Assembly (NCBI RefSeq): GCF_020829625.1
Contig: NZ_JAIVFX010000025.1
Location: 1 to 64,000, forward strand
Length of the DNA stretch: 64,000 nt
Source of the DNA: Nostoc sp. XA010
Lineage (GTDB): Bacteria > Cyanobacteriota > Cyanobacteriia > Cyanobacteriales > Nostocaceae
Reading direction: 5' to 3'
Shown: piece after piece, positions 7,294-16,891 of the stretch
Position numbering within the stretch: position 1 is the stretch's first letter
How the letters are laid out: the number at the start of each line of letters is the position of its first letter
Made by a program: the position numbers and the translations under genes
Notes under the pieces: model-generated
Seen by the model: only the letters and a program-made list of their open reading frames with translations
Told to the model about the DNA's origin: nothing
Databases searched by the model: none

Positions 7294-8301
7294 ATGGAAC
7301 AGTTTTTTTTACTAGTATTTTTAGCCCTTGGTGGTTCTGCCGTAGCAGGTTCTGTGAAAGTCGTCAATCAGGGCAATCAAGCTTTGGTGGAAAGATTGGG
7401 TAGTTATAACAAAAAACTTGAACCAGGACTAAACTTTGTCATACCTTTCCTAGATAAAGTTGTCTACCGAGAAACTATCCGCGAAAAAGTTTTAGATATT
7501 CCTCCCCAACAGTGCATCACCCGTGACAACGTTGGCATTGAGGTGGATGCAGTCTTTTACTGGCGCATCGTCGATATGGAAAAAGCCTGGTACAAGGTAG
7601 AAAATCTCCAGTCGGCAATGGTAAATATGGTGCTGACTCAAATTCGCGCCGAAATGGGGCAACTGGAGTTGGATCAAACCTTTACTGCTCGTTCCCACAT
7701 CAGTGAACTTTTATTACAGGACTTGGATGTTGCTACCGATCCTTGGGGTGTGAAAGTGACACGGGTAGAACTGCGAGATATTATTCCGTCTAAGGCAGTG
7801 CGAGAATCGATGGAATTGCAAATGTCGGCAGAACGACGCAAACGGGCAGCAATTTTAACTTCTGAGGGGGAACGCGAATCTGCTGTCAATAGTGCTAAAG
7901 GTAAAGCCGAAGCGCAAATATTGGATGCGGAAGCTCGTCAAAAATCGACAATTTTGCAAGCGGAAGCTGAACAAAAAGCGATCGTATTGAAAGCTCAAGC
8001 TGAACGTCAGCAGCAGGTTTTGAAAGCCCAGGCGATCGCAGAATCAGCAGAAATTATAGCCCAAAAACTCCACACTAATCCCAATGCCAATAAAGCAGTA
8101 GAAGTTCTGTTTGCCTTGGGCTATTTGGATATGGGCGCGACAATTGGTAGAAGTGATAGCAGCAAGGTCTTATTTATAGATCCGCGCACTATTCCTGCTG
8201 CTTTTGAAGGTATGCGTTCTGTTATCTCAAATGGTCAGGTTGACTCTAACGAGTTGTTTTCTAAGCAAATACCAGGATTAGAAAACAACCGTCCTGGTTA
8301 G
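7294..8301 (+). CDS. SPFH/Band 7 (stomatin-like, QmcA/HflC type) protein
   Basis: A 335-residue protein. I chose the ATG at 7294 because AGGAGA precedes it by 6 bp and the N-terminal hydrophobic segment (FFLLVFLALGGSAVAGSV) then becomes residues 4-21; an in-frame ATG at 7216 would read through the dispersed palindrome. The Band 7 domain runs from about 25 to 200 (VNQGNQALVERLGSY, PQQCITRDNVGIEVDAVFYW), followed by an Ala/Glu/Lys-rich coiled coil (about 195-270). SPFH proteins scaffold membrane microdomains and interact with NfeD, encoded just upstream. It probably shares that transcript. Confidence 0.9.
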   Translation: MEQFFLLVFLALGGSAVAGSVKVVNQGNQALVERLGSYNKKLEPGLNFVIPFLDKVVYRETIREKVLDIPPQQCITRDNVGIEVDAVFYWRIVDMEKAWYKVENLQSAMVNMVLTQIRAEMGQLELDQTFTARSHISELLLQDLDVATDPWGVKVTRVELRDIIPSKAVRESMELQMSAERRKRAAILTSEGERESAVNSAKGKAEAQILDAEARQKSTILQAEAEQKAIVLKAQAERQQQVLKAQAIAESAEIIAQKLHTNPNANKAVEVLFALGYLDMGATIGRSDSSKVLFIDPRTIPAAFEGMRSVISNGQVDSNELFSKQIPGLENNRPG

Positions 8302-8615
8302 AATGGGGAGCAAGAGAGCAGGGGAACAGAGGAGAAGTTGCAGTTAGTTTTATCCCCTCTGCCTCTTGTGCCTCATGATTAAGAAGGATATCTAAATAGT
8401 ATTTATCGAAACTCTTCTAACCCTAATCATAAGTATAATTTTTTCAATAATCTTCTTAATCAAATATAGGAATCATATTTGATTTTTGAAATTATCTATG
8501 TAGGTGAGGAGTGGGGACTAGGGAATCACGCTTTTCGAGTTGAGGGCGAGTTTTTCACCAACTCAAATCATAGTCCTATAGCCAACAATCTAAAATCTGG
8601 AATAAGTTGTAAACT
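8302..8615 (+). terminator. Intergenic stretch with a hairpin at 8458-8484
   Basis: No gene seen. AATCAAATAT (8458-8467) pairs perfectly with ATATTTGATT (8475-8484) and is followed by a few T residues, so it may terminate the nfeD-SPFH transcript. A short run of the purine-rich intergenic sequence common in this genome lies at 8302-8340. Confidence 0.4.
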
Positions 8616-9185
8616 ATGACATTATCTATTCAGCCAAGCACAGTACTAAATGTAGAAAAGTTCTTAGAACTACCAGAAACAAAACCAGCAAGCGAGTATT
8701 TTAATGGGCAAGTATACCAAAAAGCTGTGCCACAAGGAAAACATAGCACTTTACAAATTGAATTAGCTTCTGCCATAAATCAAGCTGCAAAACCCAAAAA
8801 GTTAGCTTATGCCTTTACTGAACTACGCTGCACCTTTAGCGGACTTTCGATAGTACCAGATATTGCTGTGTTTGAATGGGAAAGAATTCCCCTGGATGCA
8901 AAAGGTAGTATTGCGAATAAATTTGAAATTCCTCCAGATTGGATAATTGAAATTCTCTCACCAGAACAATCACCCAATCGAGTTATCCGCAAAATTACAT
9001 TTTCTATTCAAAATGGAGCAAAGCTAGGTTGGTTACTCGATTCTGCTGATGAGTCAATCATGATTTTTGAACCAAATAAATTACCACAATTAAAAGAACA
9101 ACAAGATATCTTACCCGTTTTGAGTGTTTTGGAAAATTGGCAATTAACAGTTGCAGATGTATTTAGTTGGTTGAGTTTTGTTTGA
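8616..9185 (+). CDS. Uma2-family PD-(D/E)XK nuclease-like protein
   Basis: A 189-residue Uma2 protein, a family hugely expanded in filamentous cyanobacteria. The family signature is present: LSIVPDIAVFEW, with the acidic residue of the PD motif, then WIIEILSPEQS (the E-x-L-S-P motif) and GAKLGWLLD. The fold is restriction-endonuclease-like, but no cellular role is established for most members. It stands alone, with long gaps on both sides, and codon use is like its neighbours. Confidence 0.85.
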   Translation: MTLSIQPSTVLNVEKFLELPETKPASEYFNGQVYQKAVPQGKHSTLQIELASAINQAAKPKKLAYAFTELRCTFSGLSIVPDIAVFEWERIPLDAKGSIANKFEIPPDWIIEILSPEQSPNRVIRKITFSIQNGAKLGWLLDSADESIMIFEPNKLPQLKEQQDILPVLSVLENWQLTVADVFSWLSFV

Positions 9186-9271
9186 ATAAAGCATTTACAG
9201 CACAATTCGGGAGTCGGAATTCAGAATTCAGAAGTAAAACACGCTTTATTCCTCTCAGAGAATTGCTATGA

Positions 9272-9676
9272 CTATTGACTAATTTCACTAGCTTGATTTA
9301 CCTGGCATTGACTGCACAACCCAAAAAACTCTAGGGTGTGGTAAAAAACTTTAAACTTATGGCTGGATTCTAACTGGTCTTCTAGGTCATGAACGGGGCA
9401 TTGATTAATCGGAATTGAGACACCGCATTGCAAGCAAGTAAGATGGTGTTTGTCTTGCTGCGCTAGGCTATAGAGGGCTTCACCGTTAGCCAAATTCCGC
9501 ACTTGTACCATGCCTTCGAGTTTTAAGGCTTCTAGGGAACGGTAAACTGTTGCTAAACCCATGCTCTGATTTGTGTTACGTAATTCTACGTAAATATCTT
9601 GAGCGGAAATGCCTTTTTTGATGGTTTTCAGTAGATTGAAAATACGCTCTTGACTGCGGGTGCGTATGGCTCTCAT
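9272..9676 (-). CDS. Fur-family regulator, Zur (FurB)-like
   Basis: 134 residues from the ATG at 9676 (an in-frame TTG two codons earlier is less likely). The winged-helix recognition region GLATVYRSLEALKLEGMV is at about 40-57. Two structural-zinc CxxC pairs, Cys81/Cys84 and Cys121/Cys124, and a Lys-His-His stretch at about 76-78 follow the Fur fold. The overall sequence is closest in my memory to cyanobacterial FurB/Zur, the zinc-responsive repressor, rather than FurA or PerR. No zinc-uptake genes are adjacent; it is divergent from purS with a 144-bp gap. Confidence 0.8.
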   Translation of the reverse strand: MRAIRTRSQERIFNLLKTIKKGISAQDIYVELRNTNQSMGLATVYRSLEALKLEGMVQVRNLANGEALYSLAQQDKHHLTCLQCGVSIPINQCPVHDLEDQLESSHKFKVFYHTLEFFGLCSQCQVNQASEISQ

Positions 9677-9723
9677 AGACAATTATTTTAATATGCCACT
9701 GTAGTTGAAGCTGTTAGATGGGC

Positions 9724-9737
9724 TAATTGATCAATTA
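9724..9737. promoter_or_regulatory. 14-bp perfect palindrome between the Fur gene and purS
   Basis: TAATTGATCAATTA is a perfect palindrome in the 144-bp divergent region, 48 bp from the fur-type start and 84 bp from purS. It is A/T-rich like Fur-family boxes but does not match a Zur-box consensus I know. Binding factor unknown. Confidence 0.35.
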
Positions 9738-9820
9738 ACTTTAACGGCTTCGTAATCTTATTTTCACTCAGTTGGAACAGAAAGTTATAGTATAGCGATC
9801 GCAGCATTCAGCAAAAGCCC

Positions 9821-10099
9821 GTGCAAACCAAGTATCTAGCCAAAATTTTCGTGACGCTTCGTCCTTCAGTCTTAGACCCTGCTGGCGTAGCTGTACAATC
9901 CGGTCTTAAGCAAATGGGATACGAGAACGTTGACCAGGTGCGGATTGGTAAGTACATTGAACTCACCATTACCTCGTCTGATGAGAAAAAAGCTCGTCAA
10001 GACCTGGATCGCATTTGTGACCAAATGCTATCAAATCCCGTAATTGAAAATTACCGCTTTGATTTGATTGAGGTCGAAACTCAAACGGGAGTCTTTTAA
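9821..10099 (+). CDS. purS: Phosphoribosylformylglycinamidine synthase subunit PurS
   Basis: A 92-residue protein starting at GTG 9821, which puts the conserved beginning (QTKYLAKIFVTLRPSVLDPAG) at the N-terminus. PurS is the small structural subunit that links PurQ and PurL in the three-subunit FGAM synthase, which converts FGAR to FGAM in de novo purine synthesis. The motif VRIGKYIEL and the C-terminal NPVIENYRFDLIEVE are typical. purQ follows 168 bp downstream; purL is not in the window. Confidence 0.93.
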   Translation: MQTKYLAKIFVTLRPSVLDPAGVAVQSGLKQMGYENVDQVRIGKYIELTITSSDEKKARQDLDRICDQMLSNPVIENYRFDLIEVETQTGVF

Positions 10100-10169
10100 G
10101 GAATTGGAAAGAGGCAGAGGAGCAGGGAGCAGGGAGCAGAGGAGAAAGAGCTAATTTTTTATTCTCCCC

Positions 10170-10237
10170 GTGCCTCCCCTGCCCCCGTGCCTCCCCTGCC
10201 CCCGTGCCTCCCCTGCCCCCGTGCCTCCCCTGCCCCA
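10170..10237. repeat. Four tandem copies of a 17-bp unit between purS and purQ
   Basis: GTGCCTCCCCTGCCCCC repeats at 10170, 10187, 10204 and 10221 (the last with a terminal A). It is flanked by similar purine- and pyrimidine-rich intergenic runs. This is the low-complexity class that also appears at 11340, 13020, 23400 and inside some genes. Confidence 0.9.
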
Positions 10238-10267
10238 CTCCCCACTCCCCACTCCCTTTGATTAATC

Positions 10268-10942
10268 ATGAAATTCGGTGTTATTGTTTTTCCCGGTTCT
10301 AATTGCGATCGCGATGTTGCTTATGTAACCAGAGACTTGTTGGGGCAACCTACTCGCATGGTTTGGCATCAAGAAACGGACATTACTGATTTGGATGTCG
10401 TTATTATCCCTGGTGGCTTTAGTTACGGAGATTATCTGCGCTGCGGTGCGATCGCACGTTTTTCACCCGTGATGCAGCAGGTTATCGAACATGCCCAAAA
10501 GGGTAAGTTTGTAATCGGTATTTGCAACGGTTTTCAGGTATTAACTGAAGCTGGACTTTTGCCAGGGGTGTTGACTAGAAATCGGGATTTGCATTTTATT
10601 TGCGATCGCGCCCCCTTGAAAGTTGAGCGGACTAATCTCCCTTGGACGCAAGCTTATACGACTGGTGAAGTTATCACTTTGCCTATTGCCCACGGAGAGG
10701 GACAATTCTACGCTGACGCAGCCACTCTGGCAGAAATTGAAGATAACGGGCAAGTTGTGTTTCGCTATGAAGGTGAGAATCCCAACGGTTCACTGAACAA
10801 CATTGCCGGAATTTGCGATCGCCAGGGCAATGTGTTGGGGATGATGCCGCACCCAGAAAGAGCATCTGACGGGATGCTGGGGAATAGCGATGGCTTGAGG
10901 CTATTTCAGGGATTGTTAGAGAAGGTAGCGGCATTAGCCTAG
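10268..10942 (+). CDS. purQ: Phosphoribosylformylglycinamidine synthase, glutaminase subunit PurQ
   Basis: A 224-residue class I glutamine amidotransferase that supplies ammonia to FGAM synthase. The nucleophile elbow FVIGICNGFQVL carries the catalytic Cys at about residue 86, and MMPHPERASD near the C-terminus carries the catalytic His/Glu pair. The N-terminal MKFGVIVFPGSNCDRDV is characteristic. It lies downstream of purS on the same strand; the repeat array between them is transcribed if they share an operon. Confidence 0.95.
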   Translation: MKFGVIVFPGSNCDRDVAYVTRDLLGQPTRMVWHQETDITDLDVVIIPGGFSYGDYLRCGAIARFSPVMQQVIEHAQKGKFVIGICNGFQVLTEAGLLPGVLTRNRDLHFICDRAPLKVERTNLPWTQAYTTGEVITLPIAHGEGQFYADAATLAEIEDNGQVVFRYEGENPNGSLNNIAGICDRQGNVLGMMPHPERASDGMLGNSDGLRLFQGLLEKVAALA

Positions 10943-10973
10943 AGCAAATATCGAGGACTAGGTTGGGTGTTTT

Positions 10974-11012
10974 GCGATCGCTGTCTGAAAGATTTCTACA
11001 AACAGCGATCGC
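10974..11012 (+). terminator. HIP1-containing hairpin after purQ
   Basis: GCGATCGCTGT (10974-10984) pairs perfectly with ACAGCGATCGC (11002-11012), and TTTAT follows. It begins 31 bp after the purQ stop and is a plausible intrinsic terminator whose arms each contain a HIP1 octamer. Confidence 0.55.
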
Positions 11013-11030
11013 TTTATCACATCAATTCTT

Positions 11031-11205
11031 AGAGGATGTTTGAAAAGTTTTGGGCGAATATAATTCGCTACTACACAAGCAAAGTCCGCCTCCGCGGACC
11101 AACACAAAACCAAGGTTTTCAACCCACGGAGGTGGGTTTTGTCTGTGTAGCCGCGATTTCTAATCGCCTGGGCTGGTATTAAATTAGACTTTTCAAACAC
11201 GCTCT
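11031..11205 (+). mobile_element. MITE-like element, copy A
   Basis: About 175 bp with imperfect terminal inverted repeats: AGAGGATGTTTGAAAAGT (11031-11048) and the complement of AGAGCGTGTTTGAAAAGT (11188-11205), 16 of 18 matching. TTA flanks both ends if the outermost bases are taken as duplication, compatible with TA-targeting transposases. It has no coding capacity. A second diverged copy in opposite orientation lies at 31625-31800, and the interiors align over most of their length. Confidence 0.7.
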
Positions 11206-11379
11206 TAGCTGCAAGCAACGATAGAATTTGCCTTACCGATAGCGTATCCCTACGGTGAAGCAAGCTACAAGTCTTAAAGCTTTACTCTCTCTAGTATTGG
11301 CAAGAAACAGAGCAAAGCCAGAGGCGTTTTTGTTAGCTCCGAGACAGTTTTCCTCCTGCCTCCTGCCTTTCTTGATAAA

Positions 11380-12948
11380 TTAACGTACCTCTTTAAGAGT
11401 ATCAATTTGCTTGGTAAACATCTCAGTGAATAAACTAAGCACAGTCCGTTCTTCGCGTACTTTTATATTGGCACTAATTGACATACCTGATTGTAAACTG
11501 ACGTTTTTACCCCTAATCACTAAGGATTGTTTATCTAAATTTAGCTTTGCCGGAAATCTATAAAACTGATGTGTTTGATCTGGCGGTAATGCGTCTGATC
11601 CTATCCCAGCCAGTTCCCCTTTGATATCACCAAACTCGCTGTAAGGAAAAGAATCAATTCTGACATCTACCTTCATACCTTTTCGCACAAAACCAATATC
11701 TTTGTTAGTGATGAAAACTTCAGCTATATACTTTTCATTTGGGACTATTTGCAGCAGTTTTGTAGTCGGAGTCGCTACAAATCCAGGGTTTTTTGCTTGC
11801 AAATCGAAAACTGTTCCGGCTACAGGCGCACGGAGTTCTTGATATCTAACATTTAACTGTGCTTGAGAGATTTTACTATTGATATCTGCCAAACGCTGCT
11901 CATTATCTAAAATAACTTTCATGAATTGGCTATCAATTGTGGCAATGCGCTGTTTGTTATCAGCTATCTTATCCAAAATGTTTTTATCAGAAACAGCCAC
12001 CGTATTGCTTAACTCTTGTTGCCCTTTTTGTATATCAAACTGGAGGCGTTTTTCTTCCTCACCTAATTGCGCTACTTCTGCTGTGCGATTTTGTACTTCT
12101 TGTTGTTGGTTGAGATACTGAAGCTGAGAAATACCACCTTCTTCTGCTAATATCTTAAGTTTACCTAAAATCCCCACTTGAATAGCTAAACTTGCTTTAC
12201 TATCTTCCAGCTTATATTTATTTTGAGCTAGTTGTTTTTTGGTTTTTTCTACTTCTAATCGCGCTGCTGAAGAGCGAGAGTCTAATTCTTTTTTGGCAAC
12301 TTGTAGAAGTTGTTGCTCATCAATCCCTAGTGCAGTACCTACACCAGAATTTTTGAATTGAGTCCGTAATAATTCATTTTCTCCTACTAAGGCTGCCCGA
12401 CTTTTCAGGAGAAAAGCAGCTTCTTGCGGCAAATTACCGCGCAAATACAACAGTTCTGATTCTGTGGCGGTACTTGCACCCATCAATCGGCGATAAATCT
12501 GGTTTTCTCTATTTAATGCAACGCGAATTTTTTTCAAAGAATCTAATTCAGCAACAGAAGCGATGGAATCAAAAGTCAGCAGCAAATCTCCTGGCTTTAC
12601 TGCTTGCCCATCTTTAACATTAACTGTTTTCACGACTCCACTAACAGGAGCCTGAACATCTTTGATTGTTCCTTCTGGCTTTAATTGCCCTGTTGCTGGC
12701 ACTACTTGCTCAATTTTGGCAAAATAAGCCCAAGCAATGCCAAAGCAGGCTAAGGCCATTAAAGTCACCATGATTGTACGCGACCAAATTGGAGATTGGC
12801 GCAAGACAATAGATTGCTCAAATTCCTGAGTACTTGAGTTGATTAAAGACTGTTGAGCAGCTTTCTGTTGTTTTGTAAGTACTACTGAATCTTGCTTGAA
12901 TCCATTTTTTTGATTGCCGTTGAGGTGATTCCTATTAACTTGAGTCAT
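11380..12948 (-). CDS. HlyD-family membrane fusion protein of a type I secretion system
   Basis: A 522-residue periplasmic adaptor. A short cytoplasmic N-terminus is followed by one transmembrane helix (about 57-76, IMVTLMALACFGIAWAYF) and a split lipoyl/barrel-sandwich domain whose first half is about 96-127 (VQAPVSGVVKTVNVKDGQAV). Long coiled coils fill about 130-370, then the second lipoyl half (ELRAPVAGTVFDLQ) and the C-terminal beta-barrel (SGMSISANIKVREERTVL). It bridges the ABC exporter, encoded immediately upstream on the same strand, and an outer-membrane TolC-like channel not present here. The gap to the exporter gene is 127 bp and contains a 7-bp ATTTTGG repeat. Confidence 0.92.
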   Translation of the reverse strand: MTQVNRNHLNGNQKNGFKQDSVVLTKQQKAAQQSLINSSTQEFEQSIVLRQSPIWSRTIMVTLMALACFGIAWAYFAKIEQVVPATGQLKPEGTIKDVQAPVSGVVKTVNVKDGQAVKPGDLLLTFDSIASVAELDSLKKIRVALNRENQIYRRLMGASTATESELLYLRGNLPQEAAFLLKSRAALVGENELLRTQFKNSGVGTALGIDEQQLLQVAKKELDSRSSAARLEVEKTKKQLAQNKYKLEDSKASLAIQVGILGKLKILAEEGGISQLQYLNQQQEVQNRTAEVAQLGEEEKRLQFDIQKGQQELSNTVAVSDKNILDKIADNKQRIATIDSQFMKVILDNEQRLADINSKISQAQLNVRYQELRAPVAGTVFDLQAKNPGFVATPTTKLLQIVPNEKYIAEVFITNKDIGFVRKGMKVDVRIDSFPYSEFGDIKGELAGIGSDALPPDQTHQFYRFPAKLNLDKQSLVIRGKNVSLQSGMSISANIKVREERTVLSLFTEMFTKQIDTLKEVR

Positions 12949-13075
12949 AACGATTTTGGATTTTGGATTTTGGATTTTGGATTTTTTGTAGAGCAGTTCT
13001 TGATGGGGTTATTTCCCCCTGCTCCCTGCTCCCAACCAAGAGCCTCTTCGTTGCCATGCGCCCAGCAATGACTAA

Positions 13076-16000
13076 TTACAAGTTCACATCTTGTTGCTGA
13101 TACAGGTAAAAATAATGACCTTTAGTAGCCATTAATTCTTGATGGCTACCTTGTTCTATAACCCTGCTATTATCCATCACAACGATCATGTCTGCATTAC
13201 TTACAGTGTTTAGCCGATGGGTAATAAAAAATACTGTATCACCCTTGAATGCTTTGGCTAAATTGAGACATATTTGCCGCTCTGTGGGATAATCTAATGC
13301 GCTGGTTGCTTCATCTAAAACCAGTAATTTTGGTCGTTGTAAAACAGAGCGGGCGATCGCAATTCTTTGTCGTTGTCCACCTGAAAGTGCAGAACCCCGT
13401 TCTCCCACCCGCGTGTTGTAACCGTTGGGTAAGTTCATGATAAACTCGTGGGCGCACGCCACCTGAGCCGCTTCGATAATTTCTTCGGTTGTCGCATCGG
13501 GATTAGTTAGGGCAATATTTTCCTGAACGCTTCCGTCAAACAACAACGTTTCTTGGGGAACTACACCTATTTGTCGTCGCAGTGAATAGAGTTCCACTTT
13601 GGCAATATCATAACCATCAATCAAAATTCTACCGGACTCAGTTTCGTAAAGTCTGAGCAATAACTTCATCATCGTACTTTTACCAGAACCACTTTGTCCG
13701 ACAATGCCGACAAATTTCCCTGGCTCAAATTCGAGGTTGACATTAGAAAGTTGCAGAGGGCCACTTGTGCCAAAACGGAAGGAAACATTTTCGTATTTCA
13801 CCGCTCCCTTAATCGCAGGTAAGGGTATATTGTAGCGGTCTGTTTCTCCTTCTTGTGGGGTATCGACAATATCGCTTAAACGCTCTAGAGACAAGGCTGT
13901 TTCTTGGAAGCTTTGCCAGAGTTGAGCTAAACGCAATATTGGGCTGGTGACGTAACCCGATATAATTCTAAAGGCAATTAATTCGCCTAAAGTTAATTCT
14001 CCTTGGAGTACTAGATAAGCTCCTACCCACAAAACGAGTAAGCTACTAAGTTTGTTGAGAAAGCTGCTGGTAGAGTTAGCGAGGGTGGAAGTTACAACCG
14101 TTTTAAAACCAGCAGCGACAAACCGAGCGTAACGCTCTTGCCAAGAAAAGCGCGATCGCAATTCGATGTTTTGCGCTTTTACGGTTTGAATTCCTGACAT
14201 CACCTCCACTAAATAAGATTGAGTTTCGGCGTTGCGTTCGGCTTTGGCACGTAACTGTCTACTAATGGTGGGAGAAGCAACTAAGGTGATAATCACAAAT
14301 ATTGGAATTGTGCTTAAGCCTACTAAGGTGAGTTGCCAACTGTAAATCAGCATCACACCGATATAGACTAGCGAAAACAGAGCATCTAATCCAACTGTTA
14401 AAGCAGTACCAGTCAAGAATTGGCGGATATTTTCTAATTCGTTAATGCGAGTAGAAAGTTCACCCACCGGTCGACGTTCAAAGTAGCGCAGTGGTAAACG
14501 TAACAAGTGGTCGATAATTTGCGACCCTAAACCCATATCGATCCGGTTAGTGGTATCGACAAATAAGTAGGTTCGTAAAGTAGTCAATACGGCTTCAAAT
14601 AGTCCAACTACTAATAGCAAAATCCCCAAAATATGTAGTGTGCCAATACTATTTTGAGTGATAACTTTGTCGATAATTAACTGAACCACCAGAGGATTCG
14701 CCAACGCTGCCAATTGCACGAAAAAGGAAGCGATAAAAACCTCTATCAGAACTCGACGGTGGCGTGACAAATACGGTATAAACCACCGTAAACTAAAGCG
14801 TTCTTGAGGTGTTTGATTAGTTGCAGTGAGCAGTAATACCCTAACTTTGGGCGGAAAGTCGGTTGGATCAACATCTAATTGTTCAACCAATTGAGCGGGT
14901 TTGCAGCGCACAATTCCTTTGGATGGGACACCCACAACTACGGTATTTGCATCCACTTCATATAAAACCGCAAAATTATCACCATAACGAATCAGCGCCG
15001 GTGTCGGAATGCGCGTCACTGAGGCGATTGGTAGCTCTATCAACTGTGCTTTAAGCCCGATTAACTCTGCCAGGTAAGCAGTAACTTGAAACGATATGAC
15101 ACCCTGACGTTTGACTTGCTCAGTTAAAATGCGGCGAACCACTTCTCGACGAAACGGCATTTCTAGGTGCTTCGCGATCATTTGGAAGCAGGCGAAGGCT
15201 GTATTTAATTCTCCCTTACCACTAAAAAACGGGTATTTTTGTTTTGACGAACTCTTTGAGGTTGGGGGGGGTGTCTGGGGAAATATTTCGTCTGATGCAT
15301 AGGGAATATCTAATTCCTCTGTGCTATCTGATTTGGTGTTACTTACCGCAAGCACTATCTCATGACTATCTTCTAATATCAAATCTGACGGATGTATACC
15401 AACCAACCGGGCGGGGTTTTGACTTACGACTTGGATATTGTCTCTGTCATTATCCAATTCTAGGCGATCGCCAGGTGAGAAATTCGTGACTGTACCTCCC
15501 CCGCTCACAAACCAGACCCTTTCCCTATCGAGTTGGTTGAATGGAGTTGCCCCTGGGGGGAGGTAATGTATTTTCGCCTGTGGTAGAGCGTTTTCTGCGA
15601 CTTCTTTAAAATTTAAAGTAGCGAGCGGTTGCTGTTTCCAATACGAGCTGAGAACATCGAAAACTTCCACCAAATAGCTGCGGTTCTTGCGAGCATTGGC
15701 AAAATCTGGGTATAAACCCAGAAAACTAAAATATGCCGATGCATTCACGGTTAAACATACTACTTCGGTGGAGGCGATCGCGGTTTCACAGGCAACATCG
15801 CGCAACAAACCAATTTCGCCGATAATTTCCCCCGGTTGCAGCAATTTTAGGGTAATTGGCAGTTGCGTGTGGGGATCGTATCCCAACAGGCGCACTTGTC
15901 CCTCATAAATGATCGTGATGTGTTCTGGGAGACTTTCTTTACCGATAATTTTCTGACCTATCCGATAGCGCCAAGCTTGCACCTGTTCTGATAGGTTAGC

Positions 16001-16078
16001 GATCGCTGCATCTGGTAAGCGATCAAACCCTTCTAGGGTGGTGACAAATTCGAGGAAACTGTTCTTAATATAAGTCAT
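13076..16078 (-). CDS. Type I secretion ABC exporter with cNMP-binding-like N-terminus and degenerate C39 domain
   Basis: About 1000 residues from the ATG at 16078 (a TTG three codons earlier is the alternative). The N-terminus has one clear cyclic-nucleotide-binding-like domain (about 10-135) and a second weaker one (about 145-245). A C39 peptidase-like domain spans about 283-412; the catalytic Cys of the DCGxAC motif is replaced (NTAFAC, Thr at about 293), so it should bind substrate without cleaving, as in HlyB. Six-helix ABC membrane domain about 430-715. The nucleotide-binding domain has Walker A GQSGSGKST (about 794-802), signature LSGGQ (898-902), Walker B LVLDEATSALD and the switch His in ITHR (954). 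It likely exports the RTX proteins encoded next to it. Confidence 0.93.
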   Translation of the reverse strand: MTYIKNSFLEFVTTLEGFDRLPDAAIANLSEQVQAWRYRIGQKIIGKESLPEHITIIYEGQVRLLGYDPHTQLPITLKLLQPGEIIGEIGLLRDVACETAIASTEVVCLTVNASAYFSFLGLYPDFANARKNRSYLVEVFDVLSSYWKQQPLATLNFKEVAENALPQAKIHYLPPGATPFNQLDRERVWFVSGGGTVTNFSPGDRLELDNDRDNIQVVSQNPARLVGIHPSDLILEDSHEIVLAVSNTKSDSTEELDIPYASDEIFPQTPPPTSKSSSKQKYPFFSGKGELNTAFACFQMIAKHLEMPFRREVVRRILTEQVKRQGVISFQVTAYLAELIGLKAQLIELPIASVTRIPTPALIRYGDNFAVLYEVDANTVVVGVPSKGIVRCKPAQLVEQLDVDPTDFPPKVRVLLLTATNQTPQERFSLRWFIPYLSRHRRVLIEVFIASFFVQLAALANPLVVQLIIDKVITQNSIGTLHILGILLLVVGLFEAVLTTLRTYLFVDTTNRIDMGLGSQIIDHLLRLPLRYFERRPVGELSTRINELENIRQFLTGTALTVGLDALFSLVYIGVMLIYSWQLTLVGLSTIPIFVIITLVASPTISRQLRAKAERNAETQSYLVEVMSGIQTVKAQNIELRSRFSWQERYARFVAAGFKTVVTSTLANSTSSFLNKLSSLLVLWVGAYLVLQGELTLGELIAFRIISGYVTSPILRLAQLWQSFQETALSLERLSDIVDTPQEGETDRYNIPLPAIKGAVKYENVSFRFGTSGPLQLSNVNLEFEPGKFVGIVGQSGSGKSTMMKLLLRLYETESGRILIDGYDIAKVELYSLRRQIGVVPQETLLFDGSVQENIALTNPDATTEEIIEAAQVACAHEFIMNLPNGYNTRVGERGSALSGGQRQRIAIARSVLQRPKLLVLDEATSALDYPTERQICLNLAKAFKGDTVFFITHRLNTVSNADMIVVMDNSRVIEQGSHQELMATKGHYFYLYQQQDVNL

Positions 16079-16891
16079 ATAAAACAAGTAAAAGTGAGGA
16101 ATTAAGCCGAAAACATTAGGGAGTATTCCTTACTAACAGTGACAGCGTTGACTTTTATGCTAGTAGTGGCAATACTTCTGTGCAATTCCGGTGTCTAAAT
16201 ATGTAAAAGTACAGAGTGGAGGTTCGTCTAATTGCAGGACTGTATTTATATCACACGGTTAGAATTGTTAGGCGTTTTTCAAAATCAAGTAAAGTATGGT
16301 GTAAATACATTGAGGATAAGTTATCACTTTATTAAAGCTACATAATTTATACAAACTTAAACTCAGTATTTAGCATTGCAATTATGTAAAATGGATACTT
16401 ATCATCAAACGAAGACACAGAAACGTAGTTTTTAAATTTAGTGTCGCCCGTTTTAATTTATGATAATCAACATGAAACTATCACAGATGCTTTTTTAAGT
16501 AAATACCCTAGTTAAGAATTATGTAATCAAAAAAACTTTAAATTTTTGAATTGTTTTTTACAAATTATTATAGCGATTGACAGTATCACTGATGGCAAAG
16601 ACGGTCAGCTTTCCTTGGTAAACATCGCCATACCCGATGTGTAAAAGAATTCTCCATCACTTTTTTGCTAGCTTAATTTAATAAAAATTAACTAGGAAAG
16701 TAAAGGTGAAGGTTTTTTGTCATCTTACAGGAGTTAAGTATTAAATTTATGAAGGAAAGACAACAACTGGCTTCAGGAAATTTACTGATTTAATTAATAT
16801 CGAGTCCATTTAATCGATATGCATAAACAACCTCATCTCGCTTGCGGGATGAGGTTATTTTATTTTGTTAAGTAATTACTCGCATTGGATA
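16079..16891. other. 813-bp gene-free region before the exporter gene
   Basis: A/T-rich, with no coding frame I can support. It must hold the promoter of the exporter/adaptor genes (read leftward) and the 3' end of the next gene to the right. A strong hairpin lies at 16829-16856. No PHO-box repeat array was found by eye. Confidence 0.6.
16829..16856. terminator. Strong hairpin 3' of the cadherin-like/DUF4114 gene
   Basis: A 13-bp stem (AACCTCATCTCGC/GCGGGATGAGGTT with one G-T pair) and a 2-base loop. T-rich sequence follows on the plus strand. It lies about 35 bp past the stop of the leftward gene, so it could end that transcript or shield the exporter promoter from it. Confidence 0.6.
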
